NCBI GenBank assembly: GCA_025175895.1
Contig: CM046005.1
Coordinates: forward strand, 67,914,325-67,978,324
Source: Wurfbainia villosa
Taxonomy: Eukaryota > Streptophyta > Magnoliopsida > Zingiberales > Zingiberaceae
Direction: 5' to 3'
DNA length: 64,000 bases
Shown here one piece after another: positions 23,851-36,517 of the stretch (positions within the stretch are counted from its first letter, which is position 1; the number at the start of each line of letters is the position of its first letter). A program made the translations under genes and the position numbers. The notes beneath the pieces are model-generated. The model did not search any database. It was not told the origin of the DNA and saw only the letters and a list, made by a program, of their open reading frames with translations.

Positions 23851-25428
23851 CTAGCATGAATCGATCACGCTCCTAGGAATCCAAAATCTATTGGAGCTCC
23901 TTGGGTTAACAAGGTATTCACTAGGGATAACTTCCCTAGATACCTTTCTAATGACCCTTTTAGGCTTTGAAGCCTTAGTAAAATGGGTCTTTCCTAGGTC
24001 AACTCTGGAGGTAACTCCCCCAATGACCTTCTTAGTGGCCTTCTTGGTTTTCCTTAAGTCCTTGGCCACTAAACACATACCATTGCTAGACTTAGGGATG
24101 ACTTCCCTGTTAGCCTTGGTTTTTCTAGACCTAGATGTTATTCCATAATTAAATGGAACATTGTGATAGGATATAGATTTGTGACCCAAACCTTTCTTTC
24201 CCTTAGACCGTTCTTGTTTCCTAGGCCTTGACTTTTGTACATTAGACCCCTTAACCGAATTTGTGATTATTGCTAGGGTCTTCTCAAGTTTTTCTAGCCT
24301 TGACCTCAAGGCTTGATTTTCTAGCTCTAATTTTCCCAATTTTAAATTCTCATTTATCTTTTGGGAAATGTTCTTCTTCTTAGGCATGTGCCTAGATTTC
24401 TTGGGATTAACACCCAAATTTTCTTCAATTCTCCTAATTGACTCCCTAGGCAAAATAGTTCTAGTGTTATTGGTCCTAGGTTTATCCTTAGATAAATTAA
24501 TATGCTTAGCACTTAAACAATAAACCTTATTATTTCTACTAGCATGTTTTTCATTAATAATGGCAAGAGAACTAAAATAATTTTTAGCATGCCTTTTAAC
24601 TTTAGGAATTGAAAGTGCATTATTTAAATATACCTTAGGGTTAGCTTTGGAAGCTCCCCCTACATGAGATACACTTTCTTGCCCTTTCTTCCTCCCCCTA
24701 GGGCATTGGCTTCGGTAGTGCCCCTTTTGATTGCATTTAAAGCACACAACGTGCTCTTTGCTTCTAGTTGTGGGGACTCTGGCATCCTTTGACTTTGGGT
24801 TGACTTTTGGTGCCGATGTTTTCTTCTTAGCTAATTTTGGGCATTTGCTCTTGTAATGCCCTTTCTCCCTACACTCAAAGCATATTATGTGATTTTTATT
24901 TAAAATAACAATACTTGAGTTACTTAGGGAGGTGGAGGATTCTTCTTGATCACATCTTCCGGAGGTAAATGCTTCGTTTTGACTTTGCTCTGGAATAGAA
25001 ACTCTTTCCTCCCCCTCAATGCTAGAGGTGGAGGTATCCACCAAATCATCAACATCTTCAAATGTGGTGGGTGCTTCTTCCTCGGCATTCTCTTCTACTT
25101 ATGCCAGTTGGGACTTTTCTTGGAATTTTATTATCTTATTCCATAGCTCCCTTGCATCCCTATAGTCACCCAATCTAGACCAAATATGGTTAGGTAACAA
25201 ATCACTAAGTAATTTTATTACCTTGAGATTTGTCTTGAAGTCCTTAATTTGGTCTTGGGTCCACCTTGACTTCTCAATTGGCTTGTTGTCTTTGTCCCTA
25301 GGCATCTCAAAACCGTTTTCTACAATAATCATAAAATCAAAATCGGTTTCGATATATACCTCCATCCGTTTCTTCCACCAAGCAAAATCTCCATCGAATT
25401 TCAGTGGATGGATGTTGTAGATGGTCAT
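23851..25428 (-). pseudogene. SIR-a gag (single premature stop)
   Basis: Gag of about 525 codons from ATG 25428 (MTIYNIHPLKFDGDF), 44 nt after the PBS. One in-frame TAA at 25099-25101 interrupts it; SIR-b has Gln there. An N-terminal copia gag domain is followed by an acidic Ser/Thr-rich linker. Zinc knuckles are CFECREKGHYKSKC (residues ~183-196) and CFKCNQKGHYRSQC (~229-242), both with all metal ligands. A leucine-rich coiled coil lies at about 360-388. A basic C-terminal region ends NPRSSNRFWIPRSVIDSC before TAG. Gag would form particles and bind RNA. There is no PR or pol after the stop. The same end is used in SIR-b and SIR-c. Confidence 0.87.
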
Positions 25429-25471
25429 CTTGTAGTGCTTGTGTCGGTGGTTAGTCCTTAACAAGCTCCTT

Positions 25472-25484
25472 GGCTCTGATACCA
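25472..25484 (-). other. SIR-a primer-binding site
   Basis: The reverse complement of GGCTCTGATACCA is a perfect iMet-tRNA site, two bases from the LTR end at 25487. Confidence 0.9.
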
Positions 25485-25486
25485 CT

Positions 25487-26892
25487 TGTAGGGTCGATAT
25501 GTTGGCCAACTAGAGAGGGATGAATAGCCCTCTTTCGTCGTACGGTGGAATACGATCGTTTTCATTATGTGCTCATCTACAATTGTCGTTAGCACAGTGG
25601 AATACTAATACAAATATGAATACTAACAACAAATACAATCACACAAGAGACAATGCGATATACGTGGTTCGGAACCGAATGGTTCCTACTCCATGGGCGA
25701 GCTCACCGAGCTCTAGTTATGCGCACGACACTAACTAAACTCCTTCTCGACAATACGTCGGAGGTGGAGAAACCTCGTACAAGCTATTACAACAGTAATA
25801 CTACAAGAAATACAAAGAAACTAAGAAATATAAGTAAAGAATGCTTTACAACTCTTTTCTTTGAACCCTTTCTTGTTGCTTGCTTTGGATGGCTCTTGAA
25901 GGATTGGATTGCAGCAACAATTCCCCTCCAATAGCTTCCTTAAAGTCTTGTCGAAATCCCCCATCTTGAGCTCCATTTATAACCTGCATCAAGCTGATTT
26001 TGCGCGCATCAGTCGACTGATCATGACAATCAGTCGACTGGTCCTATAGTCGTTGTCTCACAACGGCCAGATCCACGTTAATTAAGTTCCAACGGATCAC
26101 ACATCAGTCGACTGATGGCACCCATCAGTCGACTGGTACCCATCAGTCGAGTGTTGGCGAGCTCGACTAGCTTCTGTGGCTCGCATACACGATCGATCGC
26201 TTGATCACACCCCTAAGCGCTTGGATCGATGTTGTCAATCGATCGCTCTTTCATGGCAGTCGACTGATCAGCCAAACTCTGTTCAATCAAACACTGGTCG
26301 AACCCATACGACCTAGAGCAGTCGACTGGCACCTATGCCAGTCGACTGATGTCGGGTAAAACCTCAAACATCAAGTTGTTTGAGCATCCGACAACCAGTC
26401 TTAGCCACTTGGCCAAATCCAACTCATCCCTCATAGAGTTCTCCACCGAAGCTCTCTTCCCTCGACCTGTCCCTTGGATGCGCCAAGCGCACGGCTTCGC
26501 AACACCATCCTTCGCGTCTCATGCCCTCGAAGTATGCTTCCCTTTGGTCTCACTCCATTCGCTCCCCGTCCGACAGTCCCTCAGATGCACCAAGCGCACG
26601 ACTTCGCAATGCCATCTTTCACCAACTCAAGGACCCCGAGCCTAGTGAACTTGCCAAGTCCTTAAGACTTCCCATATGCACCAAGCGCACGACTTCGCAA
26701 TACATTTCTCACCAAGCACCAAGCGCAGGCTTCGCAATGCTTTGGACTTTTCCACACCAAGCTCCATGCTTGGATTTTCCATGCCAACTTCATGTTGGAC
26801 TTTACCATGACAATCCCATGTCATGAGTTTTGTCTATCATCAAAATACTACTCGAGTCAAACTCGAGTCAACCTGGGCCGATTGCACCAACA
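25487..26892 (-). repeat. SIR-a 5' LTR (1406 bp)
   Basis: TGTAGGG to CCAACA on the plus strand. It contains six or more CAGTCGACTG-type palindromes at 26008-26345. Downstream on the plus strand is a region with repeated GCACCAAGCGCACG words. Open frames at 26349-26826 are LTR sequence. Confidence 0.9.
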
Positions 26893-28963
26893 AATTTATG
26901 ATTGGATCACAACTAGTGAGTATCTCTCATGTATAATTGTGATGTATTGGAATTATCCCTAGTCGATGAATTGATGGATTCGGACTCCATGAATTCTGTT
27001 GAGACTAGCATGAGTCATACTCTTTGGTTTATCCAAGCAGCTGTTTCTCACTGGCTGGATACATTGGGATGTCCGGAGTTGAACGTGGATGTTAGTTATG
27101 GTAACTAGTTCATTAGAGTGACTAACTATAAGTCTTCATATGGTTCTCTACATATATAGATATGTCAATGAAGTTCTTATTGTAGCTTAAGTGCGATGTT
27201 CCTTAGACTTGCAGTGTTCAAGTCATCTTGGTCATAGAGACTTATGCTTTGACATCTTAAGCAAGTATCTCCGAGGATATGCAGACCCGGGATGATTGGG
27301 TATAAGTCGAAGTGGTCAAAGGTGTTTGAATAGCCTACAGAGGATTCACCACTCCTTGCAAGGAGATGTATACCATATGACCTCTCGTCGGATTGTTACT
27401 AAAGTCTTTGGCCAAAGTATTACATGTTTAGAGTATGGTACTCTTTGATACATGTGAAGTAACTAGAATTCGTAGGACGAGGAAGTAATACTTGGGCTAG
27501 GTGTGACATAATTAACCTAGTGGGGACTGATGCAATGGACCATGTCCTGAACCAAGTGGGTATAAGATGAGTGAAGGGAATGAGGCACATTTCACTGTAG
27601 CTGCTGAAGGGTTTCAGAAGCATTATGGGATCAACCGTTGATTTTCCAATTAATTGGGGATCATGATGTACTACTAGGTGTCACTCATGATTGTTCTATA
27701 ATTAATGGTTAGTTATAGACGATCAACATAAACCGGGAACCTATTTGGTCACACGCACTACGAGTGTAATCTGAAGGATTTAAAATGAGCTTGACAATAG
27801 GATTCTTAGATCGAGAGAGACATGGTTTGGTTGGACCAAATGAAGAGCGAGCATGAAATTGTTTCAGTCACAACGGAAGCATGGATGGGCCGAGTCTCAT
27901 GAAGACATGATGGATGAACCAAATCAGTTTGGTTCTAATCCAATGGTGGAAAATAAACCAAAGGGGTTTGGTTTGTTTTAAATGAATGAACCGAAATTGG
28001 TTCGGTTCATTTTAACTTAAAATAGACCAACGCGGTTTGGTTTATTTTAACTTAAGTTATTGGAGCGGGTTAACGGATTTTGGTTATGAACCAATAACCG
28101 TTAGGAGAATATGTTCTCTATAAAAACACGGCTTAAGGGTTTTGTGTTGAATTGAACAACTTAGGTTTTGGAAACCCTAGCCTTTTTTTTCTTCTCCTCC
28201 TTACTTGTGCCGCCCAACACCTTGTTACCGCCTAAGCCACTTGTGCCGCCGCCCATTGGAGTTGCTGCTCCACTTCCTTGCCGTCGGCCATCCACTAGCC
28301 GCCGGCAACTCCTCCGGCCACTCTCTTTTGGCTCCAATGACAAAGGAGCAGCCGACCAACTTGTTTGGATGGCAATCTCCTCCACCAAACAAGCTGTCCA
28401 GTTTTGGATAGCTTGTTGTCTCTTGCATGGAAAGGTCGTTTGGTCATTGTTTCGCGCTCCAGCAGTGACCTACTTGTCGGGGATTGGATCTCTGGCAATC
28501 TCCTTTGGTGGAGGACCAAGGTTTTGTCAATTGGTTGACAAAAATCACTTCCGAGAAGCGAGTTCGTGGAACTCGTTTTTGGATCCGAATTTGATTCGAA
28601 TTGTGATCGTCTCTTGGATCACAACGACTTCAACACGAGGTTAGTACCTTTCATGAAGTCGAGGCTCATGGATTTTTGAAGCTATCCTGACGATACTCGA
28701 CGTGGATACGGATAGAGGCTAAACTCGCGAGGGTCGCTTGGTTGATGTCATTTCCGCTTCACGTAATTCGTCAGGTATACCTAGTATAAGTTTCTTTTAT
28801 TGTAAAATTTGAAATGGTGATTATGTCTACACATGTTGTATCCTTTGCATGCGTGTGGTGTGTGTTGTAATAAGTTAGTTATTACTTAGTTTGCTTCCGC
28901 TATGTGCATGTTTGCAAAATGTGTTCGAACAAACACCCACGTCGGTGCCGGGGAAACCCAACA
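26893..28963 (+). repeat. ANG-2c solo LTR, main piece
   Basis: It starts with the second copy of the TSD AATTT (26893-26897) and continues the ANG-2 LTR to CCCAACA at 28963. It includes the CTCTATAAAA core promoter near 28115 and the GC-rich region after it. Open frames in 28161-28644 have no domains and are not called. Confidence 0.88.
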
Positions 28964-28968
28964 GCTTG

Positions 28969-29184
28969 AACTTTACCATTGCCAAGACCCATGCATGGAC
29001 TTTCCATGTCAAGTACACAAGACTTGGACTTTTCAATGTCAAGTGTCCCACTTGGACTTCTCCATCATATGGTCAACCCCATATCAACCATATAATAAAC
29101 TCATTGTCAAACAATAGTTAATCCATTGTCAAACATTGAAATACTGCTCAAGTCAAACTCGAGTCCGGTCAATCGTGACCTGGG
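28969..29184 (-). repeat. SIR-d 5' LTR, piece 2
   Basis: It continues piece 1 after the TSD GCTTG (28964-28968), with TTGGACTT-type repeats and CTCGAGTC words. It stops at the SIR-b insertion. CTGGG is duplicated at 29180-29184 and 59793-59797. Confidence 0.87.
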
Positions 29185-30669
29185 TGTTGGAGGATCGGTG
29201 GCAGGCCAGAGGGAGGGTGAATAGCCCTTTTTGTGTGTACGATGGAAGATCGATCGTTCATCGCGTGCTTGCCTCTACAATTCTCGTTAATACGTAGCGG
29301 AATAATAATAATGAAAATGAATACACAAGCACACATACAATACACACAATATACGTGGTTCGGAACCTTAGGGTTCCTACTCCACGGAGAGCTCAACGAG
29401 CTCGTGTTATGCGCACGACACTAACAAAAACTCCTTCTCGACCACAAGTCGGAGGTGGAGAAACCTCGTACAAGCAATTACAATGTAATACAAAAGTACA
29501 AGCAAATACAAAGACAATACGAAAGAAAACTTTACACAAATGGCTTTGATCACTTTTGCTTGTTGCTTACTTTGGTTTGGCTCTTGAAGGACTGGAATGC
29601 AGTAGCAATTCCTCTCCAAAATTGCCCCAAAAACTCTTGTTGAAATCCTCCCCAAGCTCTTCCTTTTATGCTTGTCTCGAGCTGATTTTGTGCCGATCAG
29701 TCGACTGCTCATGACCTCCAGTTGGCTGCTCCTGTAGTCGTTGTCTCACAACGGCCAAATCCACATTGGCAAAATCCCAATGGATAACCATTAGTCGACT
29801 GATCATGCACACCAGTCGACTGGAAACCCCATTAGTCGAGTGCTCGGCGTGATCACTCAACTAGAAAACATTCTGTGCCCGAATTCACCGCGATCAATCG
29901 ACTGCTGGCCCTCAACAGTCGACTGATGGAGTCTGCAGTCGACTGCCCTCCCCTGGAAGTCGATTGTTCAGCCAGAATCAAGTCAGTCGAACATCGGTCG
30001 AGTTCAATCGACCTAGAGCAGTCGACTGATGTCGAGTAAAATCTCAAACACCAAGTTGTTTGAGCATCCAACCATCGGGTAAACCCTCAAACACCATGTT
30101 TGAGCATCCGACACTAAGTCTTAGCCACTTGGCCAAGTCCACCTCATCCTCTCATGGAGTTCCCCATCGAAGCTCTCTTCCCTCAGCCTATGTCCCTCGG
30201 ATGCACCAAGCGCACGGCTTCGCAATGTCATCCTTCGCATCTCTTGCCCTCGAAGTCTGCTTCCCTTGGGCCTCACTCCATTCGCTCCCCGTCCGACGGT
30301 CCCTCGGATGCACCAAGCACACGGCTTCGCAATGTCATCCTTCACCGACTCAAGGACCCCGAGCCTAGTGAACTTGCCAAGTCCTCAAGGCTTCCCATAC
30401 CAAACCTCATGCTTGGATTTTCACCACCAAGGCTACACACTTGGACTTACGTGGCCAACCCATGTTGGACTTTCCCAACACCAAGCCTTATGCTTGGATT
30501 TTCCCAACACCAAGCCCCATGCTTGGACTTTTCACCACCAAGGCTACACACTTGGATTTACGTGGTCAACCCATGTTGGACTTCCCATGACAATCCTATG
30601 TCATACATTTTGTCTAACATCAAAATATAGTTCGAGTCAAACTCAAGTCCTGGGCCGATTGCACCAACA
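29185..30669 (-). repeat. SIR-b 3' LTR (1485 bp)
   Basis: TGTTGGAGGATCGG on the plus strand marks the LTR 3' end; TTGCACCAACA at 30659-30669 marks the 5' end. CAGTCGACTG palindromes lie at 29697-30030 and TTGGACTT/CCAAG repeats at about 30400-30590. Confidence 0.9.
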
Positions 30670-32267
30670 ATCTCCCCCTTTTTGATGTTTGACAAAATCT
30701 CAAACTCAAGTCTACCAATTATCCCCAATTGGCAATTCTCACATCCCAATGAGAATTCCAACTATCCCAATTGGTAACTTCTCCCCCTTTTTGACATACA
30801 TAAAAAAGGTCCTCCCCAAGGATATGAATGTCTCATATCCCAATGAGATCTTACAATCTCTCCCTTGGAGGAAAACACATGCCTACAATCTTTCTAGTGA
30901 TAAGTCTCATATCACTTAAGAGAGGCAATCCCCAAATTTTCCTTCCATGAGGAAAAATACACATCCATCTTCCCATGATGGATACCTCCCCCTAAAGGCT
31001 TGCTCCCCCTTGACCATTGCACCAATAATGTCCTTGGAGAGTCCCTAAGCCAATAGAAACATTAAAACAATCACAATTAAGGCACAAGTTCAACATTGAA
31101 CTTCCAAACACCTTAAAATTGATACTCATCCTAAACACTTCTCCTAATCTATATCCAATAGATTTTCACCCTTTCTAATGCTCTCCAAAGCATGTCCTAG
31201 GGTTAGGAGTGGTTAGGGAACCAAAACACAGCTGAACATGGCCCTAACAAACATGTTTACCCGAAATCAGCATGGGCAATCGACTCCTTCAGATACCAGT
31301 CGAATGCTACCCTCATCAATCGACTGCCATTAAGCGGCAGTCGACTGATAACTGAAAAATCCAAATTTCAATTATCAGACTTGAATTTTCAAAATTCATA
31401 ACTAAATATACATACATTGAAACATCATGAAAATTTGTACGTGCATTACTTATTACAAAAATTATGGGTGAAAAATATTAGAAAATTATTTTACCTACAA
31501 AATAGTGAGATTGATACAAAGTTTAAAAGTTAAGAAAAGCTTCAATATTGAGCCCTCTTTGTATCACCTCATCCAATGGTGATTGCTATCAAAAGTTAGA
31601 CTTCACCAAGGTTTTTCAAAAAGATTTTAAAATATTTTTAAAACCTTTAATTTCATTTTCCTAAACATCTCACTTGTATCTAGATGTGTGAAACACATAC
31701 GAGTCAAGTTCTAGTGAGATGTGGGTTTTAGTTATTAGGGTCTCATGTATTTTTCTAGGCAACATTATTTGATTCCTTTATGCATGAGACTTCAAATCAT
31801 GTCTTAGTCCTTAAATCCATTTTATTTATGAATGAATGATGATTATGGCATAATTGATAACATGAATAAGCATGTGCCAAAATCATGATGTCATGACATG
31901 TGAATGAAATCTAAGCATACATGACATATAAAAATAACTTTAAAAATTATTATGACATTTAATATAATAAAAAATAAACATGATGTCATGACATGGCAAG
32001 GCAAACAAGGCATGGCAATTTTAAAGTACTAAGGTATAAAATACCTAAGTGTTGAATTCAAATTGTCATTTCTTAGAATTAAATTCTTTTTTGCCTTAAT
32101 GTCAATTTATCCCCCTAGTGTGCCAAAAATCCAAAATAGCACACCATAACTTCTAAGACCTAATTGTGTCAATAATCATTTTTCATCTTCTCAAACCACA
32201 TTGGCACATTCTAAAGTGTCAACTCACCATGGCTAGGTTAACTACCCATCCACTTAGTGTAGAGGAT
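30670..32267 (-). other. SIR-b 3' untranslated region with multiple polypurine tracts
   Basis: PPT ATCTCCCCCTTTTT (plus strand) directly abuts the LTR. Other tracts occur near 30781, 30990 and 31005. A CAGTCGACTG site is at about 31340. It has no supported gene. It ends in the TSD CTTAG (32263-32267) and continues at 56655. Confidence 0.75.
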
Positions 32268-33794
32268 TCGGTGACCGCTAGAGGGGGGGTGAATAGCATT
32301 TTCGTCGCTCGATGGAGTTCGTTCCGTGTTCATCTACAAATCTCGTTAGCGCAGCAGAATATGTATAATAGTAATAACAAAAACTAAGACAAACACAAGT
32401 ACACAAGGATGTAACGTGGTTCGGAACCGAAAGGTTCCTACTCCACGGATCGAGCTCTAAAGAGCTCTAGTGATGCCACAAACACCACTAAACAACAAAC
32501 TCCTTCTCGACAACACATCGGAGGAGGAAAAACCTCTTACAAGTGATTACAAAAGCAATACACAAAAATACAAGCAAAATACAAAGAAATGTAAAGAGCA
32601 CTTTACAATCTAGGGTTTTTGAGCGCTTTCTTGTTGGTTGCTTGGATGAGATTGAAGGACCCTGAAATGCACCTGCAATTCACCTTCAAATCACCTCACC
32701 AAAGCTCCCAAAGAACTAATGCCGAAATCCTCCTCGAGCTCCTCTTTTTAACCTGCGTCGGGCTGGATTTTCGCCTGGCAGTCGACTGCCATAAGGCCCC
32801 AGTCGACTACCAACAATGTTGTCGTGAGACAACGGCTCGATCCACGCTGAAAAAATTCCAACGGATCTCTTGTGACAATGATCGATGACATCACCAATCG
32901 ATCGCTAACGCCGTGTAATAATCGCGCAATGACTACAAAGCGTTCGCGGTCGCGATCGGAAAACCCTCGTCCGATCAGCGCCATCCATGGCGGTCGGCGC
33001 CATCACCGATCGATCCAATGATCACCGATCGCAAGGCATTTTCAGCCCTTAACCGACAGTCGAACTCTAGTCGACTCATGGCAGTCGAATCGAGCATATT
33101 GCCAGTCGACTACCAATCTCAAGCATGAGGTTTTAACCCAAGTATGGTGCCCCCATACTTGCTAGACCACCCTTAGCCTAGACCTAAGCCTTCTAGCCAC
33201 CTCCGTCAGTCTCGCGCCTATCGGATCCCTCCAAGTCATCCATGACTTGTTCATCCATATGCTAGCCTTCAGGTGCTTCCATCGGCTATGTCATGCTAAT
33301 GGTGTCTACACCGCCAAGGCACATTGGACTTACACTGCCAAGACTCCGCTTGGACTTTACGCCACTAATCATTGGACTTATGCTGCTAAGACTCCCGCTT
33401 GGACTTTACCCTGTCAATATCAAACCCCTTGGACTTCTCAAATGCCAAGACTCAAGCTTGGACTTTCCCTTGTCAACCCATGTTGGACTTTCCATGCCAA
33501 GACTCATGCTTGGACTTTTCCTTGCCAAGATCCATGCTTGGACTTTACATGTCAAGTACTCATGACTTGGACTTTCCATGACATGATCAACTCTAGTCAA
33601 CTATCAAAATCCCCCTCGAGTCAAACTCGAGTCCGGTCAATCATGACCCGGGTCGATTGCACCAACAATCTCCCCAAAATATTATCAGACTTCAATGTCA
33701 AACATCAATGTCAAACCTTCATGTCAAACATCAAAACATCGCTGGAGTCAAACTGGAGTCCGATCAATCGTGACCTGGGTCGATTGCACCAACA
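32268..33794 (-). repeat. SIR-c 3' LTR (1527 bp) with duplicated terminus
   Basis: Starts TGTAGAGGATTCGG on the plus strand. It has CAGTCGACTG sites at 32775-33115, partly replaced by GATCG-rich sequence, and TTGGACTT repeats at 33300-33590. The LTR 5' terminus TTGCACCAACA occurs twice, at 33667 and 33794. The inner copy is followed by ATCTCCCC, a partial PPT. The 5' LTR has the same arrangement. Confidence 0.87.
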
Positions 33795-35649
33795 ATCTCT
33801 CCCTTTTTGATGTTTGACAAAAACACATACCTTTGAGTTAGAACACTAACTCAAATCTTCTTTACCAATTATCCCAAATTGGTAATCCCATAAATTTTCC
33901 CAAACATTCACCCCCTTTTTGACTAACATCAAAAAGGTTCTCTCCAAGGAGGTCAATGTCTCATGTCCCAATGAGATCTTACAATCTCCCCCTTGGTCCA
34001 AGAATACCTAGGATGCCTACAATCTTCCTAGTGATAAGTCTCATATCACTCAAGAAAGGCAATCTTATACACTCTCCCAATTTTCAAATTGGGTATCTCC
34101 AAAATCCATTTTCCCCCTCATGAGGAAAAATACCATCCATCATCCCATGATGGATACCTCCCCCTAAAGGCTTGTTCCCCCTTGACCATTGCACTAACAA
34201 TGTCCTTGGGAAGTCCCTAAGCCAATAGGAACTCTAAACCATCAAAAATAAGGTCTAAAGTTCAACATTGAACTTTCACTCACCTTAAATTTGATACATC
34301 ACCCTAACAACTGTCCTAATCCATATCCAATGGATTTTCACCCTTTATAATGCTTCCTAAAGCATATCCTAGGGTTAGGAGTGGTTAGGGAACTTTACCG
34401 TAGCTGAAAATGAGATAAACAACCTTATTTTTCCCGAAATTAGCCTGGCAGTCGACTCCTGACAGTTATCAGTCAAATTTTCCTTCATCAGTCCACTGCC
34501 ATCAAGTGGCAGTCGACTGATAACTGAAACTGCCCAAATTCAGTTTCAGAAATCGAGTTTTGAAAAAACATAAGTAATTCTACGTATTTTGAAAAATCGT
34601 GAAAATTCATATGTACATTACTTATAAGCAATACAATGGGTGAAAAATATTTGAAAAATATTTTACCCATAAAATATCGAAATTGATACAAAGTTCAAAA
34701 GTGAAGAAAAACTTCAATGTTTGAGCTCACTTTGTATCAACTTCATCAATGGTGATTGCTATCAAAAGATATACTTCACCAAGGTTTTCTAAAATAATTT
34801 AAAAATATTTTTGAAAACCTATATTGGATTATGTTCCTTGGGCTCAATGTACATGACTTGTACACTAGCTTTCCCAATGATCCACAAATAACATAAGATG
34901 AGTTATAGTTCATCTAGATGCAAAATCTATGCACCTTGAACTTAACTCATATCCTATCATCTCACATGTATCTAGGGTGTATAAATACACATACATGTCA
35001 ATGTGATGTGAGATGTGGGTTTTATTTTCCTAATCTAGGGTTTCATATATTTTCTAAGACAACACTACTTGATTCCCTTATAAATGAGACTTCAAGTCAT
35101 GTCATTGTCCTTAACTCAATTTTAGTCAAATTAAATGCATGAAATGATCATGGCATAAATGATAGCATAAGTAAAGCATGGTCAATGATCATGATGTCAT
35201 GGTATATGAATAAATCTAAATACACATGACATAAAAAAACTAAATCCTTAGCATGATCATGACATATAAATGGTAAAAATAAATATGATGTCATGACATG
35301 GTATATGGCAAACAAAACATGGTAAATAAAATGTATAGGTATAATAATATCTAAATTTTAATATTAGTTACCATTTGTTATAATTAATCTCATTTTGCCA
35401 TATTATCAATTGTTCCCAAAGTGTGTCAAAAGCCCAAAATGTCACACTAAGACCTCTAAACCTAAATTGTGTCAATTTGATTGATTTTTCATAATCTTCA
35501 AAGTATATTGACACATCCTAAAATCTTTTAGGATTTAGCTCCATACTTATTTCCAAGGCACCCATAACCTTGAAAATATCCTAAAGTGTCAACTTTACTA
35601 TGATTGAGTTAGCTACCCTTCCAATCAAGGTTGACACACCTAAACCCAT
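33795..35649 (-). other. SIR-c 3' untranslated region
   Basis: PPT complement ATCTCTCCCTTTTT abuts the LTR. More C-rich tracts lie near 33908, 33984 and 34157, and CAGTCGACTG at about 34449-34517. The remainder is AT-rich without a supported gene. Small open frames (34488-35142) have no family features. Confidence 0.72.
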
Positions 35650-36512
35650 CTAGCATGAGTCGATCACGCTCTTAGGAACCCAAAACCTATTTGAGCTCCT
35701 AGGGTTTACTAGGTATTCCTTAAGGATGACCTCCCTAGATACCTTCCTAATGACCCTTCTAGGCTTGTTAGCCTTGGTCATTTGGGTCTTAACTAGGTTA
35801 ACCTTAGGGATTACCTCCCTAGTAACCTTCTTAGTGGTCTTCCTAGGTTTCATGAAAACCTTGGCCACTAAGCACCTACCTTGGTCAACCTTAGGGATGA
35901 CTTCCCTATTGACCTTGGTCTTTCTAGACCTAAGTTTAGTTCCATAGTCAAATGGAACACTAAGGTAGGTAGGCTTATCTACCTTGGACTTAGGCTTGTG
36001 ACTCAAGCCTTTCTTGCCCATAGATGAGTCTTACCTCCTAGACTCTAGGTGTTGACTCTTAGATCTAGACCCTTGACTTTGACTATTTGACCCTTTTATT
36101 TAGTTTTGCATAATCCTAAGGGTCTTTTCTATTTTCTCAAGCCTTGACCTCAAGGCTTGATTTTCCTTTTCTAATTGCCCAATTTTTAAATTTTGATTTA
36201 ATCCTTGGGCATGGTTCTTTCTAGGCATATGTCTAGTCCATTTGGGGTTAAAACCTAGGTGGTCTTCAATTTTTCTAATAGATGTCTTAGGTAAAATATT
36301 TTTAGGGACATTAGTCCCAAATTTCTCCTTATTCCTAAGGTTGAACTTCTTAGCTCCTAAGCAATACTCTCTATTCCTAGTATGCTCTTTATGATAAATT
36401 GCAAGATTGTTAAAATTATTTCTAGCATGCTTTTGCCCATAATTTAAAGAAAGAGCATTATTTAGATATACCTTAGGGTTTGCCTTAGAGGCTCCCTCTA
36501 CTTGTGATGCTC
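35650..36512 (-). pseudogene. SIR-c gag, C-terminal part
   Basis: On the minus strand it continues the gag begun at 46857, after removal of ANG-2b. It includes GASKANPKVYLNNALSL, the coiled coil LEKENQALRSRLEKIEKTL and the basic tail. It ends NPRSSNRFWVPKSVIDSC and TAG at 35650-35652. In-frame stops are present near 36040 and 36100. The C-terminus matches SIR-a and SIR-b residue for residue at most positions. Confidence 0.83.
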
Positions 36513-36517
36513 TCTTT

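Larger units (their letters stand above)
11501..26892 (-). mobile_element. SIR-a : gag-only Sirevirus-like element, minus strand
   Basis: It is bounded by LTRs with TG...CA ends (TGTAGGG at 11501, CCAACA at 26892) and a perfect TSD AATTT (11496-11500, 26893-26897). ANG-2a sits in its 3' LTR. Net length is about 6.0 kb: LTRs of ~1.42 and 1.41 kb and an internal region of 3.2 kb. The inside holds a PBS, one gag gene and a ~1.6 kb untranslated stretch before the PPT. No protease, integrase, RT or RNase H is visible on either strand. It is a non-autonomous element that keeps gag. Confidence 0.88.
11335..28963 (+). mobile_element. ANG-2c : solo LTR of the ANG-2 family, split by SIR-a
   Basis: The first 166 bp (11335-11500, starting TGTTAGTTATATATGAGAGG) and the remainder (26898-28963, ending AACCCAACA) make a 2232-bp LTR. 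That is the full length of the other ANG-2 LTRs. It is flanked by the perfect TSD GCTTG (11330-11334, 28964-28968) within the SIR-d LTR, with no internal region. It is therefore a solo LTR left by recombination between two LTRs. SIR-a inserted into it with TSD AATTT. It is visibly more diverged than the ANG-2a and ANG-2b LTRs, as expected for an older layer. Confidence 0.9.

Noticed and set aside
26008..26345. Regularly recurring short motif resembling a CRISPR array
   Set aside because: The repeat is a 10-bp palindrome with irregular spacing inside a plant LTR; no cas genes and no spacer structure.
30060..30685. 139- to 158-codon frames in the SIR-b 3' LTR
   Set aside because: Repetitive Ser/Pro/His translations of TTGGACTT-type DNA repeats; similar frames recur in every SIR LTR.
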